Assembly (NCBI GenBank): GCA_917880885.1
Contig: OU862907.1
Coordinates: 66,831,072 to 66,895,071, forward strand
Reading direction: 5' to 3'
Source: Limnephilus marmoratus
Lineage: Eukaryota > Arthropoda > Insecta > Trichoptera > Limnephilidae
DNA: 64,000 nucleotides
A program made the translations under genes and the position numbers. How positions within the stretch are numbered: the stretch's first letter is position 1; every line of letters starts with the position of its first letter. Below, one piece after another: positions 1 through 10,665 of the stretch. The notes below the pieces were generated by a model. It was given only the letters and a program-made list of their open reading frames with translations. It did not search any database and was not told where the DNA came from.

Positions 1-529
1 TCAAAAATGCTAAAACTCACGACTTTTTGATTTTGACAGCGGTCTGAAGTCACAGATAAATTAATTACAAAAAAAACTAGAGTTGCCACATGAATGAAAT
101 CTTTTTCCCTATCTATAGGGATATTTGGTGCAAGCGATTTTGACCTTGTTTTCATACAGTTTACTTAGACATAAGGGTCAAAATCGCATATAAACCGTTT
201 TTATTTTTGAAATTTCATAGGGGACACCGGTGTCCCCATGGCCTCTGAGGGGGGTTTTCTATGTTCTAACTTTTTTTCGTTCTTATAAAATTATGCACAA
301 AATAAATAAAAACCATTTTTTCGCTTACTAGCCTCGTGCAAATAAGACGCTCAATTTTAAATTTTGCAGGCATGAGAATCGAAATATTTCTAGCGTTTAT
401 ATTCCTCTTAAAGTATTTATTAGCGCAGAACACTGAAAAACTAAGGGTTTAACCACTCCGGCCTGTACCATATCGATCGACCGGTGACCCGACAGTTGTC
501 CCTCGAATTGGTATCCATATTTTCGTATA
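1..529. other. unassigned AT-rich DNA
   Basis: No coding frame or recognisable repeat was identified here. The one distinct object is a perfect 18-bp GC-rich palindrome (GGGGACACCGGTGTCCCC) at 220-237. The right limit is the terminus of a Helitron fragment. Confidence 0.5.
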
Positions 530-765
530 CTAGCTGACCCGGCCACATGTTGCTGTGGCTAACGAAACAAACGCCATCTTCTGACAACGGCATTACCCAA
601 CCTTTATAACCAACGTCATCTGTTAATTTGCGTGCATATCAAATCCACACCGTCCGCTTGCCAGCTGCTCGCTACCTGAATTGAATCTTTGAATTTCTCG
701 GCTTGGCTCTAATATAATATGCATGTATTGGTGAAAACCGCATGATAATCCGTTGCGTAGTAAAA
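530..765 (-). mobile_element. Helitron fragment, 3' end (CTAG type)
   Basis: The left edge reads ACTAGCTGACCCGGCCAC, the reverse complement of a Helitron 3' terminus ending in CTAG before a T. It matches the right end of the complete copy at 2767-3115 and the copies starting at 19994 and 22416. The 5' part is missing or rearranged. Confidence 0.6.
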
Positions 766-1250
766 GCCGCCGCTTCCGAATTTCTACCGATTTCTTACAT
801 ATCACCCTTAAACATTTGAAGTTTTTAAGCTCTTAAAAAAATATATGTTGTTTTTGAAGATAATATCTATGGGGTCGTCCATTAATCACGTGAAGTTTTT
901 TAGCAACTTTTTAACCCCCCCCCCCCCCTCTGGTGATATGTGAGGTTTTAGACTAACCCCGCCCCCCCCCCAAAATCACGTGTATTTTTTTAGTACAAAG
1001 TATTTTGAAATTTTCAGAATATTATCACGAAAAATAAATACACGCGATATCTCATTATACCCCCCCCCCCCCTCTCGTGATATTTCGCGTTTTTTTTTCA
1101 AACCCCCCCCCCCCCCTCTTTCGAGCCTCACGTGATTAATGGACGACCCCTAGACGCGTTCCACACCGAAACGCAAATTATATGAAATTCCCTCGATAGA
1201 AAAATATTTTGATCCTCTGACAAAATATAGTCGAGGCCTGAGGGGTTAAA
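766..1250. repeat. dispersed repeat split by a MITE
   Basis: Outside the MITE at 871-1150, this DNA matches 3178-3330. Both contain a stretch around CTTAAAAAAATATATGTT, followed by CGCAAATTAT and TTCCCTCGATAG. The copy near 3.2 kb is uninterrupted, which shows that the MITE is an insertion here. Confidence 0.6.
871..1150. mobile_element. MITE with 23-bp perfect TIRs and poly-C tracts
   Basis: The ends are exact inverted repeats beginning GGGGTCGTCCATTAATCACG. Flanks are TAT and TAG, consistent with a TA-type target duplication, though this is not proven. Inside are four runs of 9 to 14 C near TCACGTG or TGATAT motifs, so the minus strand has strong G-quadruplex potential. There is no coding capacity. 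Confidence 0.8.
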
Positions 1251-1583
1251 CGGATTGATAGTTAATTATCTCTATTTTAAAACGTGTTCTGCTTGATCTT
1301 GCCAATCTTTATCCTTGTTTTTTGTTGTTAGTTTGTTCGACATTTCCTTGCCTATGGGTCAACAGCTTGTTAATACAAATAACAGATGTCGCCTACGTTC
1401 AGGATTTGCATAAATATTATCAGATACTTGGTCAGTCCCACTTTAATTAGATGGTATAATCCCACGCTTGTTCGTCTCTAAAAATAATTATAATATTGTT
1501 GCAGATTTGACAGTGTGCTGCAGTCATATTTGAATAGATTTTATATTTTAACCCCTTGATGCTAGATATTTATTTATTTGTAA

Positions 1584-1717
1584 CTAGCTGGTCCCGGCAT
1601 GCGTTGCTATGCCATTGAATAAAGAAATTGTTTCTCCCTGAGTGTCCTTTCCCATTCGTCCCGTTCCCCTTCCGCCTCCCCTTCTTCTCCAGCGTCCTCT
1701 TCCCCTCTCGCGTTTCC
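1584..1717 (-). mobile_element. Helitron 3' end fragment with C/T-rich tract
   Basis: The left terminus is ACTAGCTGGTCCCGGCATGC, followed by the conserved ATTGAATAAAGAAATTG block and a CCTTCC-rich tract. The same terminal block is seen at 16120-16169, 17885-17960 and 28375-28429. It joins directly to a piece of SINE-A at about 1720. Confidence 0.65.
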
Positions 1718-1719
1718 AT

Positions 1720-2512
1720 AGGTCTTGGAGGCGGATGACCAGGACATATGTAAGGCAAACACCAGTTACCACCTTATATTTTAATCATTTGCTTTTAAGT
1801 ACATACATATATAACTTTTATTTATTTTTATTATCATTTCAACAACTATGCTAAACAACCGATGGCTATTTTATGTTTTAATTGGTTATTTCATTTTTAT
1901 TTTATTCTTTCTCTTCTCCTTTTCTTTCTTTTTTTTCTACAACACATGTATGTAGGACTATAATATGCGATGCATACAGATGTAACCTAAATGCTTTAAC
2001 CCTCTTAATTTCTCTTAGTTACCTATATATGTACCTATTTACCTTTTCTCTTTAAAATTTATATTATTTTAATAACTATGCTAAACAAATAACAGTTACT
2101 AGGTTTTAAACTTTTTTTTATTATATTTTATATTATTTCTGTTCTTTTTATTTTCTCTTTTTATTTGATCAATTTTCTTTCTTTTTTTACAAATCATGTT
2201 CCATTTGTTTATACCCATAATAATTTGACTGTCCTAAAACGGGAATACTCCTAGTTGGGCAGTCAAAAAAATTAATGAATTATGTATATACATGTATAAT
2301 CTTGTACTAAATAAACAAACAAATAAATAAATAAATACTGAACCCCAGATTCCTACCCACCCCTTAAACCCTTTTCCTTCCCAGAACTCTCCTCTCCTTC
2401 CTTTCCTTAAAACAACCCTCCACACAGCATCCCCAAAGATGACATAGGCCCTGAGGGAAATTATTTTCCTCAGGGCCTCCTGTGTGGAGCTCATGTAAAA
2501 AAAAAAATACAA
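1720..2512 (+). mobile_element. SINE-A copy interrupted by a retroelement tail
   Basis: 1720-1746 and 2336-2512 are adjacent parts of SINE-A: TTGGAGGCGGATGACCAGGA, then the segment from AACCCCAGATTC to the poly-A end. Between them, about 1747-2335, lies a non-coding element. It ends in repeated AAAT units preceded by a small hairpin (GACTGTCC with GGGCAGTC), so it looks like a 5'-truncated retroelement 3' end inserted into the SINE. Confidence 0.55.
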
Positions 2513-2766
2513 AATTATATTTTGAACGTCAAGTGTGCTAAATTCCGTCTGTCACAGAGACTCTCCTTTATAATATAAATCGATAGATACATTCGATTTC
2601 TTATGTTTTGTTCTGCACTGGTTAGCGTTTAGCAAGAAAGACAGCTTACTGTAATCTAATTATGCTTCTAACCTGTTAACCAAATTAGGTGTTCGCAATA
2701 AAATGAAGCACAATAACGTTACAATGAATTCATTCTTATTGAAGATTATTGGCGACACAAATATCT

Positions 2767-3115
2767 TCTCTACATATTATAAATTAAAGTCCTCCGCCGC
2801 GTCTGTCTGTTCGCGATAAACTCAAAAACTACTCAACGGATTTTCAAGAGGTTTTCACCAATAGATAGAGTGATTCATGTGGAAGATTGAGGTATATAAT
2901 TTGTCAAGTTTTGTGTAAATTGGTTGAAATATATAATACGAGTATATAAAGGAGAATGTCTGTAAATGGTGGACGAGCGGGCTGGCAAGCGGGCTGTGTG
3001 GATTTGTTTTGTATGCAAATTAACAGATGGCGGTGCGAGTTAAAAGGTTGGGTAGCCATCCAGTATATGGCGTTATGTTTCGTTAGCCACAGCAACGCGT
3101 GGCCGGTTCAGCTAG
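2767..3115 (+). mobile_element. complete short non-autonomous Helitron
   Basis: It starts TCTCTACATATTATAAATTA and ends GGTTCAGCTAG followed by T, giving the TC...CTRR termini expected of Helitrons. It is 349 bp and has no long frame. Longer minus-strand relatives lie at 19994-20648 and 22416-23068. Confidence 0.75.
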
Positions 3116-3119
3116 TAAA

Positions 3120-4092
3120 ATACATATTTTGTTGTCACCTGAGGACCGAGGGTAAGAATAACCTCGTTGAATTTAAGGGCCCGCAACCCGGATTTGTACC
3201 GATTTATTACATATTTCATATTTCCCTTAAACACAGTAAGTTTTAAAGCTCTTAAAAAAATATATGTTATTCTTGAAGATATTGTCGAAACGCAAATTAT
3301 GCAAAATTCCCTCGATAGAAAAAAATCGCAAAGCATGCTCCAAAAATTATTATTAACACGTTTGTTTCAGTTATTTTACAAGTTATATGTATGAAAAAAT
3401 TCACAGTGTTTCTTTAAATGCTGTTTAAGATAATGCCCGTGAGATTTTTGCTCTATTTTAAACGAGTCGTGTTTTATTAAACATTTTCGCAATTTTGTCG
3501 CTGTAAATGTTAGCGCTCTCCTCGTAACATTCATTAGCGCTAACATTCTTAATTTCGTATCTCTACAGTGCCCACAGATACTTTAATAGTACACAACAAT
3601 CGCTGTCTTGTTCTTTTTCATCTTTTCGTTTAGATTTAATAGTTGATCTTCTTCTTCATTGACATAAATTTAATTTCACGCGGGAAAAAAAAGCGTGTGA
3701 TAAAAAACTCGTTGAACTTTACACAATTTTTTTTTATTGTTTATTTCCCTGTGAATGACCTCGGATATCTGTGAACTATTGCGTGATTTTTGTTTACGCA
3801 ACAACTGGTAAACAAAATTAGTTGTAAGTACAACCAACAACAAAAAAAACTAACAGAGCGCTAAGATCCTTGACTCTGGGACCAAAGGTCGCCGTTTCAA
3901 TACATGTAGAAGCACTTTTTAAAAAAATGTATGTAATTTTTTGTACTATTTTTACACACAAAATATCACTAAATTGCCCAACACTGATTATAAGAAAAAA
4001 ACTCGGGCTGCGTTTTTTTTCATATAAAAGTGTTCCGCAATTTCCTCTCTGGATTTTGACACTAGTGAAAACATTTTTTTTATCTAATATCT
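3120..4092. repeat. dispersed repeat and unassigned AT-rich DNA
   Basis: 3178-3330 is the uninterrupted counterpart of 766-1250. From about 3400 to 4092 no gene or family could be recognised; short frames here look random. Confidence 0.4.
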
Positions 4093-4173
4093 TCTAATAT
4101 ATAAAATTCTCGTGTCACGGTGTTTGTTACCATACTCCTCCGAAACGGCTGGACCAATTTTGATGAAATTTTG

Positions 4174-6844
4174 TTTTTTTTTTTTTTTTTTTATTGTATA
4201 TTTTATTTAGATATAAAATTTGACATCTTATATCTAATGTTATCTTTTCTATGACTACTACAATATTATTTACTACCTACTGACTAAAATTTGGACTTTA
4301 CAACATTAAGACATAATCCACGAAAAACTGCAAGACTTTTAGCCTCCTTAACATTTACAGGGAGTTCATTGAACATTTTAAAACCTTTATAATAAATATT
4401 ATTTTGTGTTCCCGATAAATTTGTTTTCGGAAGCCTAAAATCGTTGCAGTTTCTCGTAGGATAACAATGAACTGTACTGTTGATTCTTACATTATTCAAC
4501 ATATAATCAGGTAACATTTTATTTTTTAACTTATAAATAAAAACTAGGGTATTGAAAACTAATCTTTGCCACACACTTAATATATTGAGTTGGCGTTGCA
4601 TGGTTTTTATCCTTGTATATCTGCTACAGCACAATATAGATCTCAAGCCTCTGTTCTGAATTATTTCCATTCTTTTAATTTGTGTTTTATTGCTCAGAAA
4701 GATTACACTTGAGCAATAATTCAGATGGGATGCTACAGTTGTGTTATAGACCAATTTTCTAGTTTTAATGTCTAATTTTCCCTTTATCCTACTTAAGAAA
4801 TTAATCTTTTTGGCAATTTTTTTAGTTAGCATTTCGAAGTTAGAGTTAAGTTTTAACTTATTATCGATAATGATTCCCAAATATTTAATTTCTTCTACCT
4901 CTTCAATATTTTGATTGTCTATATTTAGGGTGATAAGTTCATTTTGTTTTTTCCCTAATACTATGAATTTACTTTTATTTACATTTAATTTGAGTTTATT
5001 TATGCATAACCATTTAGATATTTCATGAAGTTCACTTTGTATTTTTGACAATGCATCTTCAATATTATTTGCTGTGATATATAAAAGTGTGTCATCAGCA
5101 AACAGTTTGATGGAACAGTACTTTAGACACTTCACTATATCATTAATATATATAATAAAAAGTAGTGGTCCCAAGACCGATCCTTGAGGAACTCCAAGGT
5201 TAACTTTTTGCTCTTCAGAGATAGCATCTCCAAATTTGGTTCTTTGTTTTCTGTTTTTTAGGTAATCAGTAAACCACTGCAATTCTTTACCATGAATTCC
5301 CATGTCCTTCAATTTCATTATAAGTCTTTCTCTGTCTATCGTTTCGAAAGCACGTCTAAAGTCTAAGAATACTGCTATGATAATTTTCTTCTGATCCATA
5401 CTTGTTTTCCATTCATTTATGACATAATTAATTGCTGTTTCACAGGAATATTTATTTCTAAATCCAGATTGTTGTTTTGCAAGAAAGTTATTTTTTTCAA
5501 TAAAATTGTTTATCTGTTCTTTAACTATCGATTCTAGTAATTGTTCATATTTGGGTAATCCATTTATTGGTCTGAAGTCTTCGAAATTTTTAGCATTTAT
5601 GATTTTGGGTACTGGTGTTATTATGGAAGTTTTCCATGACTGTGGAAAAATTCCCTCTAACAGAGATTCATTTATTAGTGCAACTAATCTGTCTCCTATA
5701 GCTGGCAGTGCATCTTTGATTATGCCTATCGTAATTCCATCCGTGGACGATTTTAGTTTCATTGCATTAAGAATTTTCATTAAATACTCCATGTTTATTT
5801 TATTAAACCTGAAAATATTATTATTCTCTCTTCTTTCCATTGATTGAGAAAATGTGTCTGTGACTAATGGAATGCTCTTATTTATGTTTTCGACACTGAG
5901 TATAAAATTTGTATTAAATTTTTGGGCTATTTTAGGTTTATCATCTTTAACTCCATCGGGGAACAGAACTTCCTTAGTGTCTCCCTTCTGTTTACCGCTT
6001 ATAATTTCTTTGAGTGTAGTCCACATTTTCCTTGAATCACTTTGAGAGGTTATTATTTTTTGTCTAATATACGAATTTTTGGTTTGTTTTATTTCTGTGC
6101 TATACATGTTTCTAAGTTTCTTATAGGTTTCCCATCTTTCTTCCGTAAATTGCATTTTACAGGCTTTATAAGCTGTATCCCTTTGTTTTTGTAGAAGATG
6201 TAAAGATTTCGTATACCAATTATTTGTATCTTTTAATATAATATTAGTTATAGGCATTAGCTCGTTTACTACTGTTTTCAGATGTCCTACTAGTTCATCA
6301 GCTTTTTCCTCCAAATTTCCTTGGTTATCGCAAACCCACTTTTTGTTTTTTAATGCCGTACACAACTTATCCTTATCATAGTTCTTTTTATTCCTATACG
6401 TTATCTTTCGTATTTCCTGTGGCTTCGGACTACTATATTTAATTTTTGTAACAATTGTTTCGTGATCAGATATTTTGAGTTCTTCTACAGCATTAACTTC
6501 CGCATAAAAGTCATTCGAAATTACTAAATCAATCATGGTTTTAGAGGTTTTTCCTATTCTTGTATAATTGTTGACAAGTTGCTTCCAGCCTAGGCAATTT
6601 ATGATGCTTTGTAGTCTTGTGCTTTTTGCATTGGGTTTCATCATATCGATATTAAGATCTCCGCAGATTATTATTAAATCTCTTGTATTTATTTGTTTAC
6701 GACACCATTCATCAAAAAAATCTAAGAATTTTGTATCATTTTGATTTGGGGAATGATAAATAGCTACGTAGGTTCCCCTCTTAAAATCCTTTTGAATTTC
6801 AATAGCAAGCATCCAGGTATTATTTTTATCTATATATATATTAT
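4174..6844 (-). mobile_element. 5'-truncated LINE with poly-A tail
   Basis: On the minus strand the element ends in a 19-nt A run (seen as T at 4174-4192) and carries one long open frame (4284-6812). A 6-bp TTTTGT repeat flanks it at 4169-4174 and 6845-6850. The 5' end is cut inside the endonuclease domain, as is common for LINE copies made by target-primed reverse transcription. Confidence 0.9.
4284..6812 (-). CDS. LINE ORF2: endonuclease (partial) and reverse transcriptase
   Basis: The 842-residue open frame encodes the C-terminal half of an apurinic-type endonuclease/exonuclease/phosphatase domain: GDLNID at residues 51-56 and the catalytic SDH at 115-117. It is followed by a full reverse transcriptase. 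RT motif A has FLDFRRAF with Asp484, motif B is GVPQGSVLGPLLF near 540-552, and motif C is FADDTLLY with Asp573-574. The thumb/C-terminal region ends normally at residue 842. Missing are the N-terminal endonuclease motifs and any ORF1, so the copy is dead for autonomous movement, although no stop or frameshift interrupts the remaining frame, which suggests recent insertion. The first Met is only the first one after the truncation. It is Asn/Lys-rich. The clade is Jockey/CR1-like by general look; assignment needs a tree. Confidence 0.9.
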   Translation of the reverse strand: MLAIEIQKDFKRGTYVAIYHSPNQNDTKFLDFFDEWCRKQINTRDLIIICGDLNIDMMKPNAKSTRLQSIINCLGWKQLVNNYTRIGKTSKTMIDLVISNDFYAEVNAVEELKISDHETIVTKIKYSSPKPQEIRKITYRNKKNYDKDKLCTALKNKKWVCDNQGNLEEKADELVGHLKTVVNELMPITNIILKDTNNWYTKSLHLLQKQRDTAYKACKMQFTEERWETYKKLRNMYSTEIKQTKNSYIRQKIITSQSDSRKMWTTLKEIISGKQKGDTKEVLFPDGVKDDKPKIAQKFNTNFILSVENINKSIPLVTDTFSQSMERRENNNIFRFNKINMEYLMKILNAMKLKSSTDGITIGIIKDALPAIGDRLVALINESLLEGIFPQSWKTSIITPVPKIINAKNFEDFRPINGLPKYEQLLESIVKEQINNFIEKNNFLAKQQSGFRNKYSCETAINYVINEWKTSMDQKKIIIAVFLDFRRAFETIDRERLIMKLKDMGIHGKELQWFTDYLKNRKQRTKFGDAISEEQKVNLGVPQGSVLGPLLFIIYINDIVKCLKYCSIKLFADDTLLYITANNIEDALSKIQSELHEISKWLCINKLKLNVNKSKFIVLGKKQNELITLNIDNQNIEEVEEIKYLGIIIDNKLKLNSNFEMLTKKIAKKINFLSRIKGKLDIKTRKLVYNTTVASHLNYCSSVIFLSNKTQIKRMEIIQNRGLRSILCCSRYTRIKTMQRQLNILSVWQRLVFNTLVFIYKLKNKMLPDYMLNNVRINSTVHCYPTRNCNDFRLPKTNLSGTQNNIYYKGFKMFNELPVNVKEAKSLAVFRGLCLNVVKSKF

Positions 6845-7225
6845 TTTTGTGTGCTTATCTGGTAGGTCTGAGAATCGACCAACATCTATTTTTCATACCC
6901 CTAAAAGTAAAGGGTTTTCCACTCCGAAGAAAATTATTTTCCCCATACATTTTGTATGGAACGAATTCTCCTATTTTGAAAGAACTGCAGCAATATTGTA
7001 AGGGGTATAATATTGAACTGTGAACCGGGGGAGGGGGGAGGGGGGAAAGGAACTCAGGAAGGGGGTTAGCGGGACGGGGGAAGGGGAGAAGTGGAGTGGG
7101 GAGAGGGAGAGGGAACGCGAGAGGGGAAAGGATACGCAGGGAGAAACAATTTAGATCAATTCAGCTAATAAGTTGACAACAGTTTTTGATTCTGAGACGG
7201 TACGAAGTTCGCCGGATCAGCTAGT

Positions 7226-7445
7226 ATAATATAGATATCGACCACTAGCTTAGCTTGTCTGTACGTTTTGTTTTTTGAAGTAAACTTCTTTACGCAAGCT
7301 CGACTTGGGGGGTAAGCTGGTGAATGCGTTACGAAAAGTGGTGATTGTTACGAAAAATGTCATGCGAATGGTAAACGATGCGAACGGTGATCGATTGCTA
7401 GGCGAACGGTCGGGCCTTTACGCACGCTTGACTTGGGGAGTGATA
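7226..7445. other. unassigned repeat-like DNA left of the 18-bp array
   Basis: It contains two related pieces around TTTACGCA and CTTGACTTGGGGAG (near 7291-7320 and 7408-7441), suggesting an internal duplication. No coding frame is seen. Confidence 0.4.
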
Positions 7446-7690
7446 AGGATAAGGATGGTAACCCCAAGGTCGTAGGTCACCCCAAGGTTGTAGGTCACCC
7501 AAGGTCGTAGGTCACCCCAAGGTCGTAGGTCACCCCAAAGTCGTAGGTCACCCCAGGGTCGTAGGTCACCCCAAGGTCGTAGGTCACCCCAAGGTCGTAG
7601 GTCACCCCAAAGTCGTAGGTCACCCCAGGGTCGTAGGTCACCCCATGGTCATATTTCACCCCAATGTCACCCCTAGGTCATATTTCACCC
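7446..7690 (+). repeat. 18-bp tandem repeat with AGGTCA cores
   Basis: About ten units close to CCCCAAGGTCGTAGGTCA run head to tail, then degrade. Variants are single-base changes (AAAGTCG, AGGGTCG), plus one unit shortened by a base. Each unit carries a TAGGTCA and an imperfect AGGTCG, the shape of nuclear-receptor half-sites, but this may be coincidence. Confidence 0.85.
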
Positions 7691-7867
7691 CGTTCGCTAC
7701 GTTTGGTAACTTAGCAGGGATACCTGAGTTCATTGGGCGAGGTTTGTTTTGTAGTTTTACTTCAGTCATGTGGTCTAAAGCACACTAGTTTTTTTTTGTA
7801 AGTTTTTTATTATAGGAGTTAGAACCCCACAAAAATAAGTAAAATTGTCTTGTTGTCGAATGTAATA

Positions 7868-8380
7868 ATCCATCCCTCCCACTGCGGTGCAAAGCGATAG
7901 GTCGGAAGAATCCGGCTGGAAAAGTCACAATGTCTCCCGATCCGGCCCGCCACGCAGTAGGTGGGCATAAGCATCTGCTGTCAAGACCTAGACAAACCTC
8001 ACCGGAACACGGACACCCCTCTTAAGTCACCAGTGGAGGTAATCCACCTCTTACCCGCCCTGGTATAAGTAACTGATGGTTACTCCTTCAAGGCTCTCGC
8101 AAGATTCTAATTTTTTTGTTAAACGAAGCTACATTTATTTATTTTGAACGAATCTAGACCTCCAGTGTCCTTGCATACGTTGTTAGTAAGCAGTATGCAA
8201 GTGCTTAACAGGAAAAACAAAATGCAAAAAATAGGTTAGTATAAGTCATATATCCTGTTATATCCTAAGTCACCATGTGTAAGTGAACCACCTGGGATGA
8301 CCTAAGTCAGGGGTGTTAGTTATCCAATAAATGGTTCCAAGGCCAGCGATACCCGTACCCGCCTTCCAAATTTGCATCCA
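7868..8380 (-). mobile_element. SINE-A, minus strand, with internal insertion
   Basis: 7868-8090 and 8267-8380 match, in reverse, the middle and head of SINE-A. Landmarks are CCCGATCCGGCCCGCCACGC, AGACCTAGACAAACCTCACC and TTATCCAATAAATGG. About 170 bp between them is not part of the family. It lies immediately downstream of the first-exon donor of gene 1, in its intron. Confidence 0.7.
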
Positions 8381-8447
8381 ATAATAACAAAAAACATAAC
8401 GAAATAATATTATACAATTTTTTTTTAAATAATCCAAAATTTCTTAC

Positions 8448-10317
8448 CATTGTCATCGTAGCCAAATAGTACTGCATCAGTGATGTTCAGATTTCCTCCA
8501 TAGGCTTCCATACTCGTCCAGACATCTCTGGTCTTCATCAGATTTTTAGCTTCAACATCAACCACAATTGCGATGGGTCCTCGAAGATAAATGTCTTCCA
8601 GGTAACTTCTTAACACCATCAATGGATCTGGTTGTTCTGTTGTGGTCGTAAAACTCATTTTCGCGACTCCTGGATTCGTGTTTACAATAATCATTTCTTC
8701 TGCGATGCGCTTCAGTATCTCTTCATTTGTGACTAAAGTCCGTTCTATATCAAAAGAAGTCGGTTTCGCCAGAATTTCTTCGATTTTTTCTTGGTTCGTA
8801 TTTGATTTTTGTACGATTTCTTCATGTGCCAATTTTTTTATGGAGTTGTTCTGTTGTTGGTCTTCTTCTAAGAACGTTTTGTGGTTGTATTCTGTTGGTC
8901 TTGTTTTTGATTCTCCCGAATTGTGCTTTTTATTTTGTTCGTCAACGTTGCTCACGACTATATCTGGTCTAATATAGCCCTGACCATTGAAGTAGTGATC
9001 TTCTAGGTTGCCAAATCTGTTGGCTATCACTGTGCTTTCTGTCGTTGTTGAAATCTTGTAAATTGGCTCTTCGTCTGATCTGAATGCAGAATGATTTATT
9101 TGCTCTATTGGAAATGGTGAATTTTCATTGCTTTGTTGTTCCCTCATATTTTCGTTGGAATTTGTATTTGAAGACACCTGCTTTGCACTTCTGTTATTTT
9201 CATCTGGTGCATTAAATACAATATCTTTCTTAGTTTCTTCGATACTTTTTTGTGTTGTAGCCTCTGTAACGGGTACCACAACTGGAGTTTTCTGCAGATC
9301 AGCCAAAATCAGACCATTGAGAGCTTTATCATCAGTAGAAGAAACATTCTTATTATCAACATGTAATAATGCTTCTTCATTTATCTTTGGTGGTGCTTCT
9401 GTCGCAGCGGATAATGTACCAATCGCTTCTTTCTTTATAGCAGCATCTAAGTTCTTTCTGCTTTCATTTGCTTTCCTCTCTTCTGATTCCATTCCCTTCC
9501 TTCTCAAATGAACTTCGTGGCTTCCACTCTCTTTAGAGTCCTCTGCTATAGGATACAACAATGGCCTATTAGAGTTTCCTTCATTGTCTGCAATTACAAA
9601 ACCTTGCAAATTCTTGAATCCAATACCATCAGGTCTAATATTAAAATACCCGTTTTTATTACTTTGCGTTTTGACTTCTGCTGATGCCATTTCTGCTTCT
9701 GCCTTCATTTTATCAGCAGTCACCCTGTTCCTGATCAGAATCTCTCCAGTTTCAGTGTTGTAGATGACATCGCTTTGAGGCAGTTGTATTGATTTTCCAT
9801 CATCAGCTATAAAAAATGGGACTCCTTGTTGCTTCAAAGCTCTGGTCTCAGAACTGGACGAATCCACGTCTTCCAAAGGTATCAATCTTTTTTCTTTTCC
9901 TCTCAATTCTTGCGAAGTTGATTTACTTGACTTAAAAGCGGCGCTTTTTCCTGCAAGACTATGAGCCAATTCTTTCAAAAGCGCACTTCTATTAATCTCT
10001 GATGTTACCATATCATTTAATTCCTCTGATTGTGTTGTTTTAACATCGTCTATCTTTGGTATTTCTTTGCGTTCTTCTATGATTTCGACATCTCCTGGTT
10101 TCTTAACGTCTTCCTGTCCGATCTGCGTATTTCTAAAATGCGTTTTATCCTCTCTTTCTTCCGATTGATCGTATGAGCTCTCGAATCCGAGCTTCGCCAC
10201 CCCATCATCTTTGGGATATCTGTCATTTTCTGACGTAATGTTCGTATCGTGTGCCACTGCACTCTGTTGTATCAACAATAAAACTAAACCACAAAAAACT
10301 ACGGAAGTTATATCCAT
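8448..10317 (-). CDS. unrecognised secreted acidic protein, first coding exon
   Basis: The exon encodes 623 residues and ends in phase 1 at a strong donor (AATG then GTAAGA, with intron starting at 8447); without splicing the frame would stop after a few residues. I chose the Met at 10317 because it opens a clean signal peptide (MDITSVVFCGLVLLLIQQSA, cleavage near residue 22). An upstream in-frame Met at 10341 would put eight charged residues in front. The rest is hydrophilic and rich in Glu, Lys, Ser, Thr and Asn, with about eight N-glycosylation sequons and Thr clusters near TTTEST and TTTTEQ, as in extracellular-matrix-like or mucin-like proteins. The last 70 residues are more ordered, with a hydrophobic strand GPIAIVVDVEA. 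No family was recognised. The following exons should lie at lower coordinates but were not found, so the protein is incomplete. The role is unknown. Confidence 0.8.
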
Positions 10318-10341
10318 TTTATTCCGTTTTTTGTACCACAT

Positions 10342-10665
10342 TGTTAGCTTATACTGTTGCGCTGTTCGGGTTGTTTTATTTTGTTTATTGTTTAATTTTT
10401 TGTTCGTTTATTATTATGATTATTACAGCGTTGTTTAAATCACTTGTAACTGGTTAATACACGCTTCACTGCTTAGTTAAATCACTGTACTTTTATTATT
10501 GATTGAAATTCCACGTTTATATTCAATTATTGTACCCCTTACAATTCGATTTCTGTTAGTAACGTTAAAAACTGTATTTACGTAACTGTTCTTATTTACA
10601 AAACAAAAAAGCTTTTACGCAAGATTTTGAAATCCATCAGCGTATGCGCATTCAAAAATTACACG
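10342..10665 (-). promoter_or_regulatory. probable 5' leader/promoter region of gene 1
   Basis: AT-rich DNA directly upstream of the signal-peptide start. No convincing TATA box or initiator could be fixed by eye. The large inverted repeat at 10666-11017 bounds it, so any promoter lies in this space, inside the foldback, or further upstream with an intron. Confidence 0.3.

Larger units (their letters stand above)
4093..7224 (+). mobile_element. Helitron split by a LINE insertion
   Basis: The two pieces, 4093-4173 and 6845-7224, join to match the uninterrupted Helitron at 50685-51177. Both begin TCTAATATATAAAATTCTCG and end GCCGGATCAGCTAG before T. The internal part has a G/A-rich tract (GGGGGAGGGGGGAGG). 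The LINE entered within GATGAAATTTTGTGTGC and left a short TTTTGT duplication. Confidence 0.85.

Noticed and set aside
1747..2335. Possible 3' UTR of a host gene (AATAAA and T-rich DNA)
   Set aside because: It splits a SINE-A and ends in AAAT repeats, which fits a retroelement insertion; no coding exon is near.
8425..8447. Simple stop of gene 1 at 8425
   Set aside because: The last seven codons follow a strong donor (AATG|GTAAGA) and read as intron (lysine, Phe-Trp-Ile-Ile, stop); a spliced gene is more likely, though an unspliced form cannot be excluded.
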